Shown here one piece after another: positions 8,026-16,801 of a stretch of 42,478 bases of DNA. How positions within the stretch are numbered: position 1 is the first letter of the stretch; the number at the start of each line of letters is the position of its first letter. This DNA is from CAJXOW01 sp964421495. GTDB lineage: Bacteria > Bacteroidota > Rhodothermia > Balneolales > Balneolaceae. The position numbers and the translations under genes are program-made. Under the pieces are notes generated by a model. The model made no database searches and was not told the DNA's origin. It saw only the letters and a list, made by a program, of their open reading frames with translations. The stretch covers positions 1 to 42,478 of the forward strand of contig CAYQXO010000010.1 of NCBI GenBank assembly GCA_964421495.1, read 5' to 3'.

Positions 8026-11000
8026 ATGTTAGAACATGTGACTAAAATTCTGGGTAAAATTTTCGGCTCGAAAAGCGAGAAGGAATTGAAGAAGTTATGG
8101 CCGATCGTTGAGGAGATCAACGAAAGAGCCGAAGAGATGCAGTCGCTTTCGGATGATGAGTTAAAGGGTAAAACCGAAGAGTTCAAGCAGGAGATTAACG
8201 AAGCCACGGCCGATGTGGACCGGCGGATCGAGGAGTTGAATAACCGGTTGGAGAATGAGGATTTAACGATTGATGAGCGGCGCGACTTTGCAGAGGATCT
8301 CGGAGATTTACAGGATGAATGGAGCGAGACGGTCGAGGAGAAGCTGGACGAGTTGATGGTGGAGGCTTTTGCCGTACTCAAGGATACGTGTCGTCGCTTC
8401 GTCGGCGAAACCTGGACGGCGGCGGGCCATGATATTGAGTGGCATATGATACCCTACGATGTCCAGCTTATAGGAGCCATTGTGCTGCACCAGGGACGTA
8501 TAGCGGAAATGAAAACCGGTGAGGGTAAAACGCTGGCCGCTATTTTTCCGGCTTATCTGAATGCGTTGGCGGGCGAGGGAGTGCATATTGTGACCGTTAA
8601 CGATTACCTGGCCAAGCGGGATGCTGAATGGAATGAGCCGCTTTTCAATTTCCACGGACTTACCGTCGATTGTGTGGATAAGTATCAACCGAATTCCAAG
8701 CAACGGCGCGAGGCTTATCAGGCGGATATTACGTATGGTACGAATAATGAGTTCGGCTTTGACTATCTGCGTGACAATATGGTGATCAACAAGGAACAAA
8801 TGGTACAGCGCGGTCACCATTTTGCCATCATTGACGAGGTGGACTCCATTTTAATTGACGAGGCCCGGACGCCGCTGATCATTTCCGGTCCGGTGCCCCA
8901 AGATACCCAATCCCACAAATACGAAGAAATGAAGCCGCGGGTTAAGTCGCTCGTGGACGCCCAAAAGCAGCTGGTTGCAAAAATTGCCAAAGAGGCTGAG
9001 GAATACCTGGAAGAGGGGAACGAAGAGAAGGGAGGGCTGGCCTTGCTGCGTTGCCAGCACGGTTTTCCCAAGAATCGCCGTTTCCGCAAGTTGATGCAGG
9101 ATCCCACCCATCAGAAGATCATGCAGCAGACGGAGAATTACTACCTGCAGGATAATGCGAAGCACATGCATATCGTCGATGAAGAGCTGTATTATGCTGT
9201 CGACCATAAATCAAATACCATCGAGCTGCAAGAGAAGGGACGGGAGTTCATTACGAAAGAAAATGAGGATGAAGAGTTTTTCGTCATTCCGGACCTCGGT
9301 ACGCAGACGTCCGAGATTGAAGAACAGATAGAGGAAGAGAAAAATCAACGAATCAAGGAGATCAAACAGAACGATAAGTTCAGCGAAGAGTATAAAGAGA
9401 AGAAAATAAAGGAAGTGGAGCAGGAACTCGAGCAAGAGCGGGAGAAACAGTATAACGAACTGCATCGCCTTTTTGCAGAGAAAAGTGACCGCATCCATAC
9501 GGTGAATCAGCTGTTGAAGGCCTATACCCTGTTTGAACGAGAAGATGAATACATTGTGCAGGACGGAAAGGTTCAGATTGTTGACGAGCATACGGGTCGT
9601 GTTATGCACGGACGCCGGTATTCCGACGGACTCCACCAGGCCCTCGAGGCTAAAGAGGATGTCAAAGTGGAGCAGGCAACCCAGACGTATGCGACCATCA
9701 CCCTCCAGAACTATTTTCGCAAGTATCATAAACTGTCCGGCATGACCGGTACGGCGGCGACGGAGGAAGGTGAGTTCAGTGAAATATATGATCTGGATGT
9801 AGTCGTTATTCCGACGAATGAGCCGGTTATTCGAGACGACAAAGAAGACCTGGTGTTCCGGACCAAGCGGGAGAAGTACAATGCAGTTATTGAGAAGATC
9901 AAGAAGTATCATGAGCGTAAACAACCGGTGTTGGTCGGTACCACAAGTGTCGATGTATCGGAGACGATCAGCCGCATGCTCAAACGACAGGGCGTGCCCC
10001 ATAACGTCTTGAACGCCAAACATCACAAGAAGGAAAGCGAGATTGTTACGAATGCGGGGCAACCCGGTTCGGTGACGGTGGCTACGAACATGGCCGGTCG
10101 CGGGACCGATATTAAGCTGGCGCCCGGCGTCAGGGAAAAAGGCGGATTGGCGATTCTCGGAACAGAGCGACATGAGTCGCGCCGCGTGGACTTGCAGCTC
10201 CGGGGTCGTGCCGGCCGACAGGGAGATCCCGGAGAGTCACAGTTTTTCGTCTCCCTCGAAGACGATTTGATGCAGCTGTTCGGTTCGGATCGCGTGGCCA
10301 GTGTGATGGATCGGCTGAATTTTGAAGAGGGCGAGGTAATTCAGCACTCCTGGATTACGAAATCGCTCGAGCGCGCCCAGCAGAAAGTCGAGCAGAATAA
10401 CTTCAGCATTCGTAAGCGTCAGCTTGAATACGATGACGTGCTCAACAATCAAAGAGAAGTTATTTACAAGCGGCGCGAACATGCCCTGTCGGGCGAGCAG
10501 CTCAAAGCCGATATTTTTGATATGTTGGCGGATCTCGTTGAAAAAACCGTCGATGAACAGTTTGCCGAAGGGGATTTCGAGGGACTCCGCGAAAAGATTA
10601 TGCGCTATCTGGCGGTCGATATCGAGTTGGAAAGCCATGAAATCGCCGAAATGGGTGAGGATCTGGTTATTGATCACATTATCGAACGGGCCTATGAAGT
10701 TTACGACAAGAAAGAAGATCTGATTGCAGAACCCCTCTATGACGTATTGCAGCAGATTGATCAGACGGACGAGGAGAATAAACCGGAAAAGATTCAGATT
10801 ACCTTTACCGACGGTATCCGGCGGCTTCCGGTAATCGTAGACGTTCAAAAAGCGCTGAATAATGAAGGTCACGAGGTCGCTCGAGCCCTGGAGCGAACGG
10901 CGGTGCTCAAAACGATCGATGACAAGTGGATGGAGCACCTCCGGGAACTGGATGCCGTTAAAGAGGGAATCGGACTGCGTTCATTCGGACAGAAAGATCC

Positions 11001-11370
11001 GCTGCTGGAATACAAGCGGGAAGCGTTTGAAATGTTTAAGCAATTGCTGGACGAAATCAACCAGGAGGCGACTTCCCTGATCTGGAAAGCCGTACCCGAA
11101 AGCCAGGACGAAAGTCAGCTGCAGGAGGCCCGAGAAGTTGCCCAGAGCAAAGCCAACCTGGACAAAATGAAAACACAGCATGAAGATACAACCAACATGG
11201 GCTTTGAGCTTGCCGGCCAGGAAGAGGGCGGTCAGCAGCAACAGGCACAGGCAGCGCAGGGCGGCGGTGACCAAAAACAACAGCCGGTCACCGTGGAAGA
11301 CGAGCCCGGCCGCAACGATCCGTGCCCCTGCGGATCCGGAAAAAAATACAAGCACTGCCACGGGCGGTAA
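8026..11370 (+). CDS. secA: Preprotein translocase ATPase SecA
   Basis: SecA is the motor that pushes unfolded preproteins through SecYEG. The 1,114-residue protein has Walker A at about 162-170 (MKTGEGKTL), Walker B DEVD at 270-273 followed by SILIDEARTPLIISGP, GRQGDPG in the second motor domain and SMLNRL-like SVMDRL later on. A C-terminal zinc module is intact (CPCGSGKKYKHCHGR; C1100, C1102, C1111, H1112). It is about 200 residues longer than E. coli SecA. The extra length lies mainly in charged, probably coiled-coil insertions (about 300-480) of the kind usual in Bacteroidota and Rhodothermota. The ATG at 8026 is the first start in frame. The upstream leader holds a large palindrome, and no clear Shine-Dalgarno sequence was seen. 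Confidence 0.97.
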   Translation: MLEHVTKILGKIFGSKSEKELKKLWPIVEEINERAEEMQSLSDDELKGKTEEFKQEINEATADVDRRIEELNNRLENEDLTIDERRDFAEDLGDLQDEWSETVEEKLDELMVEAFAVLKDTCRRFVGETWTAAGHDIEWHMIPYDVQLIGAIVLHQGRIAEMKTGEGKTLAAIFPAYLNALAGEGVHIVTVNDYLAKRDAEWNEPLFNFHGLTVDCVDKYQPNSKQRREAYQADITYGTNNEFGFDYLRDNMVINKEQMVQRGHHFAIIDEVDSILIDEARTPLIISGPVPQDTQSHKYEEMKPRVKSLVDAQKQLVAKIAKEAEEYLEEGNEEKGGLALLRCQHGFPKNRRFRKLMQDPTHQKIMQQTENYYLQDNAKHMHIVDEELYYAVDHKSNTIELQEKGREFITKENEDEEFFVIPDLGTQTSEIEEQIEEEKNQRIKEIKQNDKFSEEYKEKKIKEVEQELEQEREKQYNELHRLFAEKSDRIHTVNQLLKAYTLFEREDEYIVQDGKVQIVDEHTGRVMHGRRYSDGLHQALEAKEDVKVEQATQTYATITLQNYFRKYHKLSGMTGTAATEEGEFSEIYDLDVVVIPTNEPVIRDDKEDLVFRTKREKYNAVIEKIKKYHERKQPVLVGTTSVDVSETISRMLKRQGVPHNVLNAKHHKKESEIVTNAGQPGSVTVATNMAGRGTDIKLAPGVREKGGLAILGTERHESRRVDLQLRGRAGRQGDPGESQFFVSLEDDLMQLFGSDRVASVMDRLNFEEGEVIQHSWITKSLERAQQKVEQNNFSIRKRQLEYDDVLNNQREVIYKRREHALSGEQLKADIFDMLADLVEKTVDEQFAEGDFEGLREKIMRYLAVDIELESHEIAEMGEDLVIDHIIERAYEVYDKKEDLIAEPLYDVLQQIDQTDEENKPEKIQITFTDGIRRLPVIVDVQKALNNEGHEVARALERTAVLKTIDDKWMEHLRELDAVKEGIGLRSFGQKDPLLEYKREAFEMFKQLLDEINQEATSLIWKAVPESQDESQLQEAREVAQSKANLDKMKTQHEDTTNMGFELAGQEEGGQQQQAQAAQGGGDQKQQPVTVEDEPGRNDPCPCGSGKKYKHCHGR

Positions 11371-11504
11371 TCTTGTAAGAATCCGAGGTTCGAGAGGGAC
11401 TCCTTCAAACTGGATACAATACGTTCCGGTAAAGTGGGGACAGTCGGAGTGGGGCTTGCTTGGTAATATCTCTTTGATTATCATAAATTCCGTTAATCTA
11501 TTGT

Positions 11505-11527
11505 CTGGGAGTCCGACAGACTCCCGG
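11505..11527. repeat. Short palindromic repeat (GGGAGTC-CGACA-GACTCCC)
   Basis: A seven-base perfect stem (GGGAGTC and GACTCCC) with a CGACA loop lies in the 195-bp gap between secA and the peptide transporter gene. It can be extended by two flanking base pairs, one of them a wobble. It shares the core GTCCGACAGACTCC with the repeats at 25721-25766 and 34499-34545. No T-run follows on the plus strand, so it is not an obvious intrinsic terminator. Confidence 0.7.
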
Positions 11528-11565
11528 TGAAGTAATCGGTCAGCTTTAATCAAAATAGTAGACTA

Positions 11566-13269
11566 ATGGCAGAGCATACGGCGGAAGCAGAAGGAAAGGG
11601 GGTTATGGACTTTTTTGGTCATCCCAGGGGTTTATCCACGCTCTTCTTCACAGAATTGTGGGAGCGATTCAGTTATTACGGGATGCGGGCGCTGCTGGTA
11701 TTGTATATGACGGCAGCCCATACGACGGCCAATCCGGGACTTGATTTCAGCACCGGCAAGGCCACGGCCGTGTATGGCCTCTATACCTTTTTTGTTTATG
11801 TGTTGTCGCTGCCCGGAGGATGGGTAGCCGATAATATTTGGGGACAGCGACGAACCGTTTTTGTCGGCGGGTGTATTATTGCAGCCGGACACTTCAGTAT
11901 GGCGCTGCCGATGTTTGGCCTGCCGGAAGTTCCCCTGTTTTATACCGGCCTGGCCCTGATTGTGGTCGGTACCGGATTGTTGAAACCCAATGTCAGCGCC
12001 ATGGTCGGCGATTTGTATCCCGAGGGCGGAGCTCGCCGGGATGCCGGTTTTTCCGTGTTTTATATGGGCATTAACCTGGGGGCTATCCTGGGACCCACGC
12101 TCTGCAGCGTGATCGGGGAAGGTTATAACTGGCACTGGGGCTTTTCACTCGCCGGATTTGGAATGCTCTTCGGACTCATTAGTTATCAGATGGGATATCG
12201 GTACTTGCGGGGAGCCGGTGAATTGGAGGTCAAGGATCACGAAAAGCTGAAAAAGAAGAAGAGAAACTTCTATTCTATAACCGGTTTAGTCGTGGCGTTG
12301 TTCGCGGCGTTTACCTTGTTATTCAATTATGGATTTTTCGGGATCACCCTTCAGCAAGTGGCCGGGGGACTCGGGTACGCGGCGGTCGCCATCACCCTGT
12401 TATTCTTCGTTTATATCATTTTCTTCGGGGGACACACCCGGGAGGAGCAAAAGAAACTGGGCGTGATTTTGTGGCTGTTTATCCTGGCTTCCCTGTTCTG
12501 GTCCGGTTTCGAGCAGGCGGGTTCGTCTCTGAATCTTTTTGCCAAAGAGCTCACCGATCGCGTTTTCGGACCCTACGGATTACTTGAGCAAATTGGTCCC
12601 TGGGTGCCGGTCCTGTTGTTGGGACTGCCGATTGGTTATGTGAACTACCGTCAATTCAAACGTGAAGATCTATGGTGGGTAGGCAAAGCGGGAATTGGGG
12701 TGTTTTCGCTCCTGATATTGGGTTTTGGTGGATATCTGTCGTATAACATGGTAAGTGAATGGACGATGCCGGCCAGTATGCTCCAGAATATTAATCCCAC
12801 CTTTATTGTACTGATGGCGCCGGTATTCGGCTGGCTGTGGACCTGGTTGGCGCAGCGTAATGCCAATCCCTCCATTCCCGTTAAATTTGCACTGGGTCTG
12901 TTCGGACTTGCCGCCGGATTCTTCGTGATTTCTTGGGGAGCCGCTAATGCCAGTGCCGCGAGTACCGTCACCCCCGTTTGGCTCATCGTAACCTATTTCC
13001 TCCACACGGCGGGCGAGCTGTGCCTGTCGCCGGTGGGTCTGTCTTCGATGACCAAGCTGGCTCCGAAAAGTCGCGTGGGACAGATGATGGGTATCTGGTT
13101 TGTAGCTACCGCCCTGGGCAATCTGTTCGCCGGTCTCGTTGCCGGCCAGCTGGAAACGCAGGCTCCCGACACGCTCTTCTGGACGGTCGCCATGATTATC
13201 GGCGGCGGCGGTATCGTTGCGCTCCTGCTTGCTCCGCCGGTCAAGCGTCTGATGGGTGACGTGGAGTAG
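11566..13269 (+). CDS. POT/PTR2-family proton-coupled peptide transporter
   Basis: This inner-membrane transporter of the major facilitator superfamily imports di- and tripeptides with protons. At 567 residues it is slightly longer than the usual 480-520. The family's proton-coupling signature is intact (ELWERFSYYGMRALLVLY, residues about 28-45), followed by GGWVADNIWGQRR and the PTR2 motif FYMGINLGAILGP. In the second half, FWSGFEQAGSSLN and HTAGELCLSPVGLSSMTKL also match the family. About 14 membrane segments are visible. It stands alone between secA and mnmE, ahead of an inverted-repeat element and a likely terminator. A role in feeding on peptides fits the two peptidase genes in this window, but there is no operon link. 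Confidence 0.93.
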   Translation: MAEHTAEAEGKGVMDFFGHPRGLSTLFFTELWERFSYYGMRALLVLYMTAAHTTANPGLDFSTGKATAVYGLYTFFVYVLSLPGGWVADNIWGQRRTVFVGGCIIAAGHFSMALPMFGLPEVPLFYTGLALIVVGTGLLKPNVSAMVGDLYPEGGARRDAGFSVFYMGINLGAILGPTLCSVIGEGYNWHWGFSLAGFGMLFGLISYQMGYRYLRGAGELEVKDHEKLKKKKRNFYSITGLVVALFAAFTLLFNYGFFGITLQQVAGGLGYAAVAITLLFFVYIIFFGGHTREEQKKLGVILWLFILASLFWSGFEQAGSSLNLFAKELTDRVFGPYGLLEQIGPWVPVLLLGLPIGYVNYRQFKREDLWWVGKAGIGVFSLLILGFGGYLSYNMVSEWTMPASMLQNINPTFIVLMAPVFGWLWTWLAQRNANPSIPVKFALGLFGLAAGFFVISWGAANASAASTVTPVWLIVTYFLHTAGELCLSPVGLSSMTKLAPKSRVGQMMGIWFVATALGNLFAGLVAGQLETQAPDTLFWTVAMIIGGGGIVALLLAPPVKRLMGDVE

Positions 13270-13273
13270 GGTC

Positions 13274-13460
13274 TTTCAGCGCCTTTTGAAAAATCCGGGG
13301 AGGTCCCGACAGTTGTCGGGACAGAGAAATTCGGCGGGTCGTTGCTCTGCAAGGGATACAACCAACATTACGGCATGTAGCGAATATACTTTTTTAGCCT
13401 TTAAGCCGAACAACTCAAGTGCTTCAGAGCCCTCCCCGGATTTTTCAAAAGGCGCTGAAA
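13274..13460. repeat. 187-bp element bounded by 30-bp perfect inverted repeats
   Basis: Bases 13274-13303 are the exact reverse complement of 13431-13460. The inner arm TTTTGAAAAATCCGGGGAGG matches the element at 7401, while the outer ten bases (TTTCAGCGCC) are specific to this copy and still pair across the element. A second hairpin, GTCCCGAC-AGTT-GTCGGGAC, lies just inside the left arm (13303-13322). It begins five bases after the peptide transporter stop codon. Confidence 0.87.
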
Positions 13461-13508
13461 TTGATAAGGTACACGCAAGAAATAGAAGCAGTTGCCGGAT
13501 CGTTAGTA

Positions 13509-13545
13509 AAGCTGTCTCATCGTTGATAGGTGAGGCAGCTTTTTT
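13509..13545 (+). terminator. Intrinsic terminator
   Basis: An 11-base-pair stem (AAGCTGTCTCA with TGAGGCAGCTT, one G-T pair) and an 11-base loop are followed by a run of T. It lies downstream of the peptide transporter gene and upstream of mnmE, so it probably ends the transporter transcript. The A-rich 5' side could also let it act on the other strand. Confidence 0.75.
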
Positions 13546-13624
13546 AATGGAAAATCATCCTCGTCCATTGCTACCTGAAATGTATCGATGGACAAAAACT
13601 TGAATCGTGTGGAGGTGTACACCT

Positions 13625-15028
13625 GTGAGTAACGGTAATGGAAAGAAGGAACAATCCGCTATTACGGAAAAAGACGCCATCGCCGCCATTTCAACGCCGA
13701 TTGGTGAGGGCGGTATTGCCGTCATCCGGGTTTCAGGGAAAAATGCAATGCAGAAGGTCGACCGGGTATTCAGGGGACCCACCCTTGTGGATCAAACCTC
13801 CCATACGGTCCACTACGGAAAAATCGTGACGAAAGATGATCGGGTTATCGATGAAGTGATGGCCACGGTGTTTAAGAATCCGCGTTCCTACACCGGCGAG
13901 GATACCGTTGAGATATCGTGTCACGGCGGAGTCCTGGTTACCCAGTCGGTGCTGGAGACCGTGTTGTCGGCTGATATCCGATCTGCCGAGCCGGGGGAGT
14001 TTACCGAGCGCGCTTTCCTGAACGGCAAAATGGAACTCTCGCAGGCCGAGGCGGTAGCCGATTTAATCCACGCCAAGAGCCGCAAGGCCGTGGATGCGGC
14101 GCACCAGCAACTCGAGGGCGACCTGGGAGCATATATCGAGCAGTTTCGCCAGAATATTATTGACGCAAAGGCGATGGTGGAACTGGAACTCGATTTTATC
14201 GAAGAGGATGTCGAGTTTGCCGATTATGAGGAGCTGGAAAAACTGTTGACCGATCTCGATGAGGAAATCGAGCAGTTATTGGATACGTATGAAACGGGTC
14301 GACTCGTAAAACATGGAGTCCGGACCGTATTTATCGGTCAGCCGAATGCGGGAAAATCAACCCTGTTGAATACCCTCGTCGGCAAGGACCGGGCGATTGT
14401 AACGGAGATTGCCGGGACCACGAGAGACACGATTGAGGCCGACTGGAGTTACGAGGGACTCCTGTTTCAGTTGACGGATACGGCCGGAATTCGCGATACG
14501 GATGATACGATAGAGGCGGAGGGCGTAAAACGGTCGCAGGAAGCCCTCGAAAAAGCGGATGTCGTCGTGTATTTGAAAGATCTTTCCAGGCCGCTCGATC
14601 AGGAGGAACGAGAGGAGATCGGTCAGTATCAAAAGCGGTCGGGCGATACGCCGTTTGTGCTGGTGGGGACCAAAAATGACATTGCCGATTCGGAGGAAGA
14701 GGAGCGCATGGAATACGATTTAAAGATTTCAGCACTTGAAGGGGAACGGATCGAGGATTTCAAAAAGCTCTTGAAAGAGCGAGCTCTGGAGAACAAGCAT
14801 TATGATGCGTCCAGCCTGCTGGTGACCTCCAGCCGGCACCGCGACGCTCTTCAGAAGGCCCAGGAACACGTGCAGAGTGCGCTCCAGGCGCTGCATGGGG
14901 GTATGACCGGTGATTTCCTTTCCATCGATCTGAGGGGCGCCCTGAACGAGTTGGGGACCATTACCGGGGAGATATCCAATGAAGACGTACTCGACAGCAT
15001 CTTTTCCCGGTTTTGCATCGGGAAGTGA
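13625..15028 (+). CDS. mnmE: tRNA modification GTPase MnmE (GTG start)
   Basis: MnmE works with MnmG to install the (carboxymethyl)aminomethyl group on uridine 34 of several tRNAs. The N-terminal folate-binding domain begins DAIAAISTPIGEGGIAVIRV. The inserted GTPase domain has G1 GQPNAGKS (238-245), GTTRDT, G3 DTAG (285-288) and G4 TKND (349-352, usually NKxD). The C-terminal helical domain ends in FCIGK, with C464. The product is 467 residues. GTG at 13625 is preferred over the in-frame GTG at 13607 because GGAGGTG (13611-13617) lies at a good distance before it. In many bacteria mnmE sits in the rpmH-rnpA-yidC cluster; here it is 6 kb away on the other strand. Confidence 0.96.
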   Translation: MSNGNGKKEQSAITEKDAIAAISTPIGEGGIAVIRVSGKNAMQKVDRVFRGPTLVDQTSHTVHYGKIVTKDDRVIDEVMATVFKNPRSYTGEDTVEISCHGGVLVTQSVLETVLSADIRSAEPGEFTERAFLNGKMELSQAEAVADLIHAKSRKAVDAAHQQLEGDLGAYIEQFRQNIIDAKAMVELELDFIEEDVEFADYEELEKLLTDLDEEIEQLLDTYETGRLVKHGVRTVFIGQPNAGKSTLLNTLVGKDRAIVTEIAGTTRDTIEADWSYEGLLFQLTDTAGIRDTDDTIEAEGVKRSQEALEKADVVVYLKDLSRPLDQEEREEIGQYQKRSGDTPFVLVGTKNDIADSEEEERMEYDLKISALEGERIEDFKKLLKERALENKHYDASSLLVTSSRHRDALQKAQEHVQSALQALHGGMTGDFLSIDLRGALNELGTITGEISNEDVLDSIFSRFCIGK

Positions 15029-15080
15029 AACGGAAGAGATAAACTGGGACCAACCTCCATCTCACTATTCGATTCACTTA

Positions 15081-15150
15081 GTCCGGATTTCACTTCGTGA
15101 GAATCGCTCCGCTCGGTACGCTGTCGTTCGATGCACTTCGTGAGTGAAAC
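15081..15150 (-). repeat. Dispersed repeat of the CACGAAGTGAAA family
   Basis: Read on the minus strand, this segment contains CACGAAGTGCATCGA and later GAGCGGAGCGATTCTCACG, AAGTGAAATCCGGAC. It matches the repeats at 22811, 29047 and 37378. It lies in the 243-bp gap between the converging 3' ends of mnmE and secG. No other feature was seen in the gap. Confidence 0.7.
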
Positions 15151-15271
15151 TTCACTCTGAGCGCTAAAGCGGGAATGGCATTACTTCGTACCTACCAAGA
15201 AATTCGGATTAGGCCTTTAATAACTTTTATAAAACTCCGGCTAAAGATGTATTCCGGCACTGACTGCCAGA

Positions 15272-15706
15272 TTACGGATTGCCGCCCCCATCATCGCCGC
15301 CGCCGTCTTGATCAGCGGGTGGTTGGGCCGGTGGTTGCTGCTGTTGAGGGGTGGGAGCCTGCTGTTGTTGCTGTTGGGGAACAGCGGGCTGAGTTTGAAC
15401 GGGGCCCTGCGTGTTGGTTGGCTGCGGGCCGCTCGCGTTTTGTTGTACGGCACTCTCATTCGGCTGATCCGAATAGATAAAGAAGTTTGCCAATACGCAA
15501 AGCACCAGAAAGGCAGTTCCCAATACGGTGGTTGACTTGGACAGCAAGTCGGCCGTACGACGCGCTCCCATCGGAGTGCCGCCTAAACCGCTGCTGGCTG
15601 CCAATCCACCAGCTAAACCTTGTCCCTGGCCACTTTGCAGCAATACTACGATAGTAAGCAGGATGCAAATAAGAACAATGATGCCGACGATAATCGAATA
15701 GATCAT
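15272..15706 (-). CDS. secG: Preprotein translocase subunit SecG
   Basis: SecG is the small, non-essential membrane subunit of the SecYEG channel that eases SecA-driven export. Two membrane segments are visible: IIVGIIVLICILLTIVVLLQ at about 5-24 and TAFLVLCVLANFFIY at about 64-78. The family loop GQGQGLAGGL...GLGGTPMGARRTADLLSKST lies between them. The tail (about 80-144) is low-complexity Gln/Pro/Gly, as is common in Bacteroidota SecG and of no known function. At 144 residues it is longer than the usual 75-130 because of this tail. The gene converges with mnmE and diverges from the MscS gene. secA is also in the window but is not linked in an operon. Confidence 0.93.
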   Translation of the reverse strand: MIYSIIVGIIVLICILLTIVVLLQSGQGQGLAGGLAASSGLGGTPMGARRTADLLSKSTTVLGTAFLVLCVLANFFIYSDQPNESAVQQNASGPQPTNTQGPVQTQPAVPQQQQQQAPTPQQQQPPAQPPADQDGGGDDGGGNP

Positions 15707-15865
15707 ATCAAATTAAGATGAGGTTACAAAAACTAGACTCGTAAGATAGTTGTTATCAGTCGATTATTCAATTTATTACGGAGATTATAACAGCTTTTCC
15801 GTTGAATGCCTTTTTTCTTAGGTTAAGGACAGCCGACAATACGAGGCAAAACCCAGTGAAATCCC

Positions 15866-16801
15866 ATGTCTATAAAGGATATCATACAGCAACTTACGGA
15901 TACCATACGCACCTCCCAGGCTACGTACCAGTTAACGTTGACGCTGGGTGTTATAGTATGCTTGTGGATCATTCGGCTCATTGCACTTCGCATCGTCAGT
16001 AAAAACGTGGACGATGCCGGCGCCCAGTATAAATGGCGGAAGAATTTGACGTATATCGTCGGATTTATCGGAGTTTTCTGGGTGGGCAGTATCTGGTTCA
16101 AGGGTTTCGAATCGGTGGCGACCTTTTTGGGATTGTTGACGGCAGGTCTCGCCATTGCCCTGAGAAATCCGATATCGGACTTTGCGGGATGGCTCTTTTT
16201 GATGTGGAGGCGCCCCTTTTATATAGGCGATCGTATTCAGATTGGTGATGTCAAGGGGGATGTTATCGATCTCAGAATATTCAAGTTTACCGTGCTCGAA
16301 ATAGGGAATTGGGTGTATGCGGATCAAAGTACGGGCCGGGTTATACATGTCCCCAATCATACAATATTTAACGATTCGATCGCCAATTATACGCGGGATT
16401 TCCAGTTCATCTGGAATGAAATTCCCGTCATGGTGACGTTCGAAAGCAATTGGCAAAAGGCCAAGAAGATTCTCCAGGAAGTGGCCGAGAATCATCAGCA
16501 GGAGATCCAGGATAAAGCGGAAAACCAGATTAGGCGAGCGGCCAAATCGTATTTGATTTATTACAGGAATCTTACGCCCATTGTGTATACCGATGTAGCC
16601 GATAGTGGTGTTACATTGACGATTAGGCATTTAACCGATCCGCGGCGGCGCAGAAGTTCCCAGCAGGGAATTTTGGAGGAAGTGTTGCAGGCTTTCAGTG
16701 AGGCGCCTGATATCGATTTGGCCTATCCCACGGTGCGCTATTACGATAATCAAAGAGAAGGTAAAAATCCCGGTTCAACAGATGCGTCTACTTCGGGATA
16801 G
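15866..16801 (+). CDS. MscS-family mechanosensitive ion channel
   Basis: Channels of this family open under membrane tension to release solutes on osmotic downshock. The 311-residue protein has three membrane segments at about 24-44, 62-80 and 84-105. The pore helix reads ATFLGLLTAGLAIALRNPIS, matching the Gly/Ala-rich TM3 of MscS. The beta-domain follows with PFYIGDRIQIGDVKGDVIDL and VHVPN-like VIHVPNHTIFNDSIANYTRD. The C-terminal alpha/beta domain is present. The last 14 bases overlap the 3' end of the YedK-like gene, which converges from the other strand. No Shine-Dalgarno sequence is visible at the ATG. Osmotic protection would suit a saline habitat, but that is inference. Confidence 0.92.
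   Translation: MSIKDIIQQLTDTIRTSQATYQLTLTLGVIVCLWIIRLIALRIVSKNVDDAGAQYKWRKNLTYIVGFIGVFWVGSIWFKGFESVATFLGLLTAGLAIALRNPISDFAGWLFLMWRRPFYIGDRIQIGDVKGDVIDLRIFKFTVLEIGNWVYADQSTGRVIHVPNHTIFNDSIANYTRDFQFIWNEIPVMVTFESNWQKAKKILQEVAENHQQEIQDKAENQIRRAAKSYLIYYRNLTPIVYTDVADSGVTLTIRHLTDPRRRRSSQQGILEEVLQAFSEAPDIDLAYPTVRYYDNQREGKNPGSTDASTSG

Noticed and set aside
9211..10173. Minus-strand frame of 320 codons within secA
   Set aside because: The plus strand encodes conserved SecA motor domains; the antisense frame lacks recognisable features.
13607..13624. Upstream GTG as the mnmE start
   Set aside because: Using it would place the GGAGGTG ribosome-binding site inside the coding region; GTG at 13625 fits better.
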